From positions 16,383 to 80,382 of the forward strand of contig NZ_JAHOEA010000010.1 of NCBI RefSeq assembly GCF_019127135.1: a stretch of 64,000 bases of DNA. The letters run 5' to 3'. Positions 60,298 to 64,000 of the stretch are shown here, piece after piece. The translations under genes and the position numbers were made by a program. This DNA comes from Segatella copri. Lineage in GTDB: Bacteria; Bacteroidota; Bacteroidia; Bacteroidales; Bacteroidaceae. The notes under the pieces were generated by a model. The model was given only the letters and a program-made list of their open reading frames with translations, was not told where the DNA came from and did no database searches. Numbering within the stretch: position 1 is the stretch's first letter; every line of letters starts with the position of its first letter.

Positions 60298-60921
60298 TTA
60301 CTCCTTTATCTCTTTCATGTTTGCAGGATTATAGGGAGTCAACTGTTGCATCTCCTGCTCTGTTGCTTCAGGCAAGGAAGGTATCTTGTTTCTGATACAG
60401 AAATCGGTAATGGCGGCAGCTGATTCTTTGGGAGTAGAAGAATCCGGTTTGATGGATTGCTTCTTTTCTACATACTCCTTTTCCGTGATATATAGCTCGG
60501 TAATCACATGGATGAGTTGCTGCTGCTTGTCTTTCTTATGAGAGAAAAGATAGCTGTTGTCAGATTTCTGGAAGAGCAGGTCCTTGAAGGAATAGTAATC
60601 TTCAGGACTTATCTGATAGGTTTCCACCACATGGTCGTAGATATCTGTCTGGGTATAACCGAAAAGCTGGTGCGTCAGATTCTTGTAGGTAGGAAGCTGG
60701 TTGATTTCTATCTGACAAATATTCCGGCTACTGTCCTTTTGAATACTGCCTATTGTCTGCTGATTGAGCAGGACGAGTTGAGAGCCCAGTGAATCTTTCA
60801 GATGATATTTCTTTCGATATTGCTCAATAAGTGTCTTCTCTTCCTTGTTCTGTGCCATGAGACTGGTAGGAAGGAAGAGAAGAAGCACAAACAGATATTT
60901 CATATAATGATGATGTTTCAT
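60298..60921 (-). CDS. Exported hypothetical protein, 207 residues
   Basis: Signal peptide (YLFVLLLFLPTSLMAQ, about residues 9-24; MKYLF at residue 7 could be the true start). The mature part is hydrophilic and Gln/Lys/Ser rich: EEKTLIEQYRKKYHLKDSLG, TYKNLTHQLFGYTQTDIYDH, YQISPEDYYSFKDLLFQKSD. No domain was recognised. It stands between the convergent hipA gene and the ATPase gene upstream, in the same direction as the latter. Confidence 0.75.
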   Translation of the reverse strand: MKHHHYMKYLFVLLLFLPTSLMAQNKEEKTLIEQYRKKYHLKDSLGSQLVLLNQQTIGSIQKDSSRNICQIEINQLPTYKNLTHQLFGYTQTDIYDHVVETYQISPEDYYSFKDLLFQKSDNSYLFSHKKDKQQQLIHVITELYITEKEYVEKKQSIKPDSSTPKESAAAITDFCIRNKIPSLPEATEQEMQQLTPYNPANMKEIKE

Positions 60922-60976
60922 ATTGATGATGCTTTAAAAAGAATACTTAATGATGTGTTTATATGAGCTGTTGCTT

Positions 60977-62113
60977 CTACAGGGAGGTTGCGCAGTTCTT
61001 CCTCAACCACATCCCGAAGAAGCGGTTGCAGATGATATAGCTGCCATTGTACTTGTAGATGAATTCTCTATTGATCAGCGTCTTGAGAGCAAGACTCACG
61101 CTGCTGGCAGCAGGCAAGTTGTGGCGGCTGATGAAATCCTGCGAAAGAATGGAGGTGACAGCCTTGTCCTGGGCAATGGCAGATAGAAGGGCTGCCTGAT
61201 TGTCAGTAAGGGAATCGTAGTAATTCACGAATGCCACTTCCTGCTCGTTCACCAATTCCAGGGTTACATCATCAATTTCCGCTGTCGTAATTTCCTTTCC
61301 GTTCTGATAGAGTCGGTTCAGAATATCCTGGATATACCAGGTTTGACCATCCACCTTATTATATAGATAGGCAAAGGTATCAGAATCCATGGTCAGATTC
61401 CGGGTTCCCATCCATCTGTTGGCAAAACGATGATACTCATCCTGGTTGATGAGAGGAAGGTTGAGAATTTGCGAACTCTGATAGAATGGGCGCTTTGCCG
61501 ACAGGAACATATCGGTCATCATGTGCTGCTTGCTGCCTGCAAAGATGAAATATACATTCGGCAAGAACTGGATGTAGGAGCGCAGCAGGGCCTCTGTGCC
61601 ATCTTCGGGATATTCGGCTATCTGCTGGAACTCGTCTATGGCAATATAGATTCGTTTCTCCGATTGTTTCAGATACTCGAAGATATGTTTGAGAGAATCC
61701 TCGCGCTGGCTTGGCGAAACCGTAATCGAGAACGTAGGTATTCCCGTCATCTCATCAAACGACATCGTAGGCTTGTAGCCGGCAAAGAAAGTGGTAATCT
61801 TGCGCATGGCAGTTTGCGAGAAAGTATCAACCTTCCCGATAACCGTCTTTGCCAATAATTGGATGAATTGGCTCAGATTTCTTGTGGCATTGATGTCGAG
61901 ATAGAAACAATGCGTTTCAGGCTCCTGCTTGCTGATGTTCTCAAAGACATGGTGTATGAGTCCCGTCTTTCCGATGCGTCGAGGAGAGATGAGCACGATG
62001 TTACGCTCATTCTGCAAAGCCTTCATGATGACTTCCGTCTCTTTTTTGCGGTCGCAGAAGTATTCTGCTCCCTTATATCCGTAGATAACAAATGGGTTAT
62101 TCAGCTGTTCCAT
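60977..62113 (-). CDS. ATPase of the archaeal-type AAA family with winged-helix C-terminus
   Basis: 378 residues. N-terminal NPFVIYGYKGAEYFCDRKKE, Walker A LISPRRIGKTGLIHHVFENI (43-50 core), Walker B RIYIAIDEFQQIAEYPEDG, sensor region VYFIFAGSKQHMMTDMF. The C-terminal part (about 300-375) is a winged helix: LTDNQAALLSAIAQDKAVTS, then ASSVSLALKTLINREFIYKY. This family (ATPase_2/DUF234-like) is common in variable parts of Bacteroidales genomes, with no settled role. It carries its own -7 box (62162-62169). Confidence 0.9.
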   Translation of the reverse strand: MEQLNNPFVIYGYKGAEYFCDRKKETEVIMKALQNERNIVLISPRRIGKTGLIHHVFENISKQEPETHCFYLDINATRNLSQFIQLLAKTVIGKVDTFSQTAMRKITTFFAGYKPTMSFDEMTGIPTFSITVSPSQREDSLKHIFEYLKQSEKRIYIAIDEFQQIAEYPEDGTEALLRSYIQFLPNVYFIFAGSKQHMMTDMFLSAKRPFYQSSQILNLPLINQDEYHRFANRWMGTRNLTMDSDTFAYLYNKVDGQTWYIQDILNRLYQNGKEITTAEIDDVTLELVNEQEVAFVNYYDSLTDNQAALLSAIAQDKAVTSILSQDFISRHNLPAASSVSLALKTLINREFIYKYNGSYIICNRFFGMWLRKNCATSL

Positions 62114-62161
62114 AACGTTTTATAGCTATTCCATATTTTGTGTTACATGTTTTATGAAATG

Positions 62162-62169
62162 CAAAGATA
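62162..62169 (-). promoter_or_regulatory. -7 promoter box (TATCTTTG) of the ATPase gene
   Basis: Perfect TAnnTTTG element 49 bases upstream of the ATG at 62113. Confidence 0.7.
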
Positions 62170-62283
62170 CTACTTTTTATGTAACTATCGCCACTTCTTT
62201 TCCTAATAAATTTTAAAAATATACTTGGCTAATTCAGATTTTCTTCGTAACTTAGCAGCGCAAAACGTAAAGCATGTAGGAAT

Positions 62284-63849
62284 ATGGCAAAAATAGTAAA
62301 TAAATATCCTGTAGGAATTCAGACATTTGAAAAAATCCGCAAGAATGGCTATCTCTATATAGATAAGACCAAATATATCGTGGATTTCAGGGAAAAGCAG
62401 ATGTCGTATGTCTTTCTGAGTCGTCCAAGACGATTCGGCAAGTCGCTCTTTGCCTCTACCCTCCAGGCTTATTTTGAGGGAAGAAAGGAACTTTTCGAGG
62501 GATTGGCCATTGCTGATTATGAGAAGGAATGGGTGAAGCATCCTGTGCTCCACTTCGACCTGAGCGGTGCCAAGCATATGGGCGTGGAACAGTTGGAAAG
62601 ATATCTGGCTGATATGCTTGAAGAGCAGGAGACGGTCTGGGGGTATAAGACGCATCAGGTGGATGCCAATCTCCGTTTGAAAGATCTGGTGAAAAAAGCT
62701 TATAAGCAGACGGGTGAAAAGGTGGTTGTCATCATTGATGAATATGATGCTCCTTTGCTGGATGTTGTGCATGAGGAGGATGATCTCAAGCAGTTGCGTC
62801 TTATCATGCAGAACTTCTACAGTCCTCTGAAAAAGCTCGACCCATATCTGGAGTTCACCTTCATCACCGGTATCACCAAGTTCTCGCAGCTCAGTATCTT
62901 CAGCGAACTCAACAACCTCGACAATATCAGCATGTTCGACCAGTATTCGGCTATCTGTGGTATCAGCAAGACGGAACTTACTACACAGATGAAACCGGAT
63001 ATTGAGGCTATGGGTGAAACTCTTGGTATTACGTACGAGGAGTGCCTGAATGAGCTGACACAATTCTATGATGGTTATCATTTCAGTGAGAATTCAGAAG
63101 ATATCTTTAATCCTTTCAGTCTGGTAAAGGCACTGAATGCAGGAAAGATTGCTCCTTATTGGTTTGGTTCCGGCACTCCATCCTTCCTCTTGAAACTATT
63201 GGATAAGTATCATGTCAATCTGGCTTCTCTGGAGGGCCAGGAGGCAGTATTGAGCTCCTTTGATTTATCTACGGAGGAAATGACGGATGCCTTGCCTTTG
63301 CTTTACCAGAGCGGCTATCTGACCATCAAGAAATATGAACCGATGTTTCGGGAATATACGCTGGGCATCCCAAACAAGGAGGTACGCGATGGATTGCTCA
63401 ATTCGTTGATTCCTCATTATGTGAATCCTCGCCGTTCCGACAACGATGCATTTCTCTTGGGATTCTGCAAGGCGGTTTATCGAAACGATATTGAGGCGGC
63501 TTTGGAGCACATGCGCACCTATCTGGCTACAATACCATACGATTTGGAGAATCATAGCGAGAAGCATTATCAGACCATCTTCTATCTGATGTTCAGTTTC
63601 CTGAATATCTATATCCGTACGGAAGTGAAGAGTGCCATTGGCAGAGCTGATGCCGTGATGCACATGCCTGATACGATATATGTCTTCGAACTGAAGGTTG
63701 ATAAGAGTGCCGATGAGGCTTTGACCCAGATAGATGAAAAGGGCTATATGCTGCCTTATCATTCTGAAGATAAGCGATTGGTAAAAATCGGTATCAGCTT
63801 TGACAGCACCCAGCGAACCATCAGCGAATGGAAGATTAAGGAAGAATAA
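62284..63849 (+). CDS. AAA-ATPase-like protein with PD-(D/E)XK nuclease-like C-terminus, second copy
   Basis: 521 residues. Same architecture as the gene at 45818: [20 protein letters not shown], Walker [21 protein letters not shown], Walker [21 protein letters not shown], then the conserved [20 protein letters not shown] and a C-terminal nuclease-like part ([55 protein letters not shown]). Clearly paralogous to the first copy but well diverged, so not a recent duplication. No perfect -7 box was found; TAACTTAG at about 62252 is the nearest. Confidence 0.9.
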   Translation: MAKIVNKYPVGIQTFEKIRKNGYLYIDKTKYIVDFREKQMSYVFLSRPRRFGKSLFASTLQAYFEGRKELFEGLAIADYEKEWVKHPVLHFDLSGAKHMGVEQLERYLADMLEEQETVWGYKTHQVDANLRLKDLVKKAYKQTGEKVVVIIDEYDAPLLDVVHEEDDLKQLRLIMQNFYSPLKKLDPYLEFTFITGITKFSQLSIFSELNNLDNISMFDQYSAICGISKTELTTQMKPDIEAMGETLGITYEECLNELTQFYDGYHFSENSEDIFNPFSLVKALNAGKIAPYWFGSGTPSFLLKLLDKYHVNLASLEGQEAVLSSFDLSTEEMTDALPLLYQSGYLTIKKYEPMFREYTLGIPNKEVRDGLLNSLIPHYVNPRRSDNDAFLLGFCKAVYRNDIEAALEHMRTYLATIPYDLENHSEKHYQTIFYLMFSFLNIYIRTEVKSAIGRADAVMHMPDTIYVFELKVDKSADEALTQIDEKGYMLPYHSEDKRLVKIGISFDSTQRTISEWKIKEE

Positions 63850-63912
63850 AAAAGAAAAAAATGAACCTGTGCAGTCAATTGTTGATGAGGGAAAAATCCC
63901 TCCGTAAGTATA

Positions 63913-63982
63913 TTAGCTTCATCGTCCATCGAAAGTAGTTTCATCAGGCACCGAAACTACTTTCGTTGCCTGATGAAGCTAA
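63913..63982. repeat. Nested inverted repeat after the AAA-ATPase-like gene
   Basis: Outer perfect 11-bp stem (63913-63923 with 63972-63982) and inner perfect 13-bp hairpin (63930-63942 with 63953-63965), followed by CTTTGTTTTT, so it may end the transcript. The loop word TTTCATCAGGCA also occurs at about 60273, after hipA, followed there by AGCCCCC, the complement of the GGGGGCT at the window end. Confidence 0.65.
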
Positions 63983-64000
63983 CTTTGTTTTTGGGGGCTG

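Overview
This window looks like chromosome of a gut or oral Prevotella/Segatella (Bacteroidota), closest in style to the S. copri group. The grounds are a SusC/SusD polysaccharide locus, families typical of Bacteroidales (DUF4923, DUF6377, DUF3810, BACON-GH16, AAA-ATPase-like/PD-(D/E)XK proteins) and the Bacteroidota -7 promoter box TAnnTTTG in front of many genes. No rRNA or tRNA gene and no CRISPR array was recognised. Species is inference; no search was run. All motif calls were made by eye.

Layout. 1-2.4 kb: end of an M16 peptidase, a 38-codon small ORF with its own promoter, and a DUF4923 exported protein. 2.5-17.3 kb: a beta-glucan-type polysaccharide utilisation locus with two GH3 beta-glucosidases (minus), a membrane TPR/DUF6377 regulator (plus) and a susC-susD-surface glycan-binding lipoprotein-GH16 operon (plus). 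The GH16 would cut the polymer at the surface, SusCD would import oligosaccharides and the GH3 enzymes would trim them to glucose. 17.4-28.2 kb: mostly housekeeping genes (EamA transporter, cyclophilin, HAD hydrolase, dnaK, recA, carboxynorspermidine synthase-like gene, crcB, VWA protein, small lipoprotein).

28.2-32.8 kb is the most unusual accessory stretch. All genes are on the minus strand: an ECF-sigma-like domain fused to a macro-like domain, a 59-codon ORF, an unknown 162-residue protein, a DraG-type ADP-ribosylglycohydrolase, a DUF3791-DUF3990-DUF3791 operon (DUF3990 has an ADP-ribosyltransferase-like signature) and an 85-residue orphan whose promoter is a near copy of the DUF3791/3990 promoter. 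I propose this as a candidate ADP-ribose/NAD-centred regulatory or conflict system.

33.0-45.6 kb: an ECF sigma/membrane protein/Spy-like operon, a DUF3810 metallopeptidase, a 34-residue small protein with strong signals, an M15 peptidase, an Lrp regulator divergent from a MetE-like gene, a PepSY protein, greA, a membrane-anchored MutS-like ATPase, a nitroreductase behind twin palindromes, and a nitroreductase-like lipoprotein between two inverted copies of one promoter/leader cassette.

45.8-64 kb: accessory DNA. It holds an AAA-ATPase/PD-(D/E)XK protein, a FokI-like restriction system (endonuclease, two separate D12 methyltransferases that match the two halves of M.FokI, and a beta-class methyltransferase) flanked by related direct repeats, a candidate non-coding RNA upstream of it, a beta-helix lipoprotein/TonB-receptor pair, a HipBA toxin-antitoxin with a duplicated and broken front end, and a second AAA-ATPase/PD-(D/E)XK gene.
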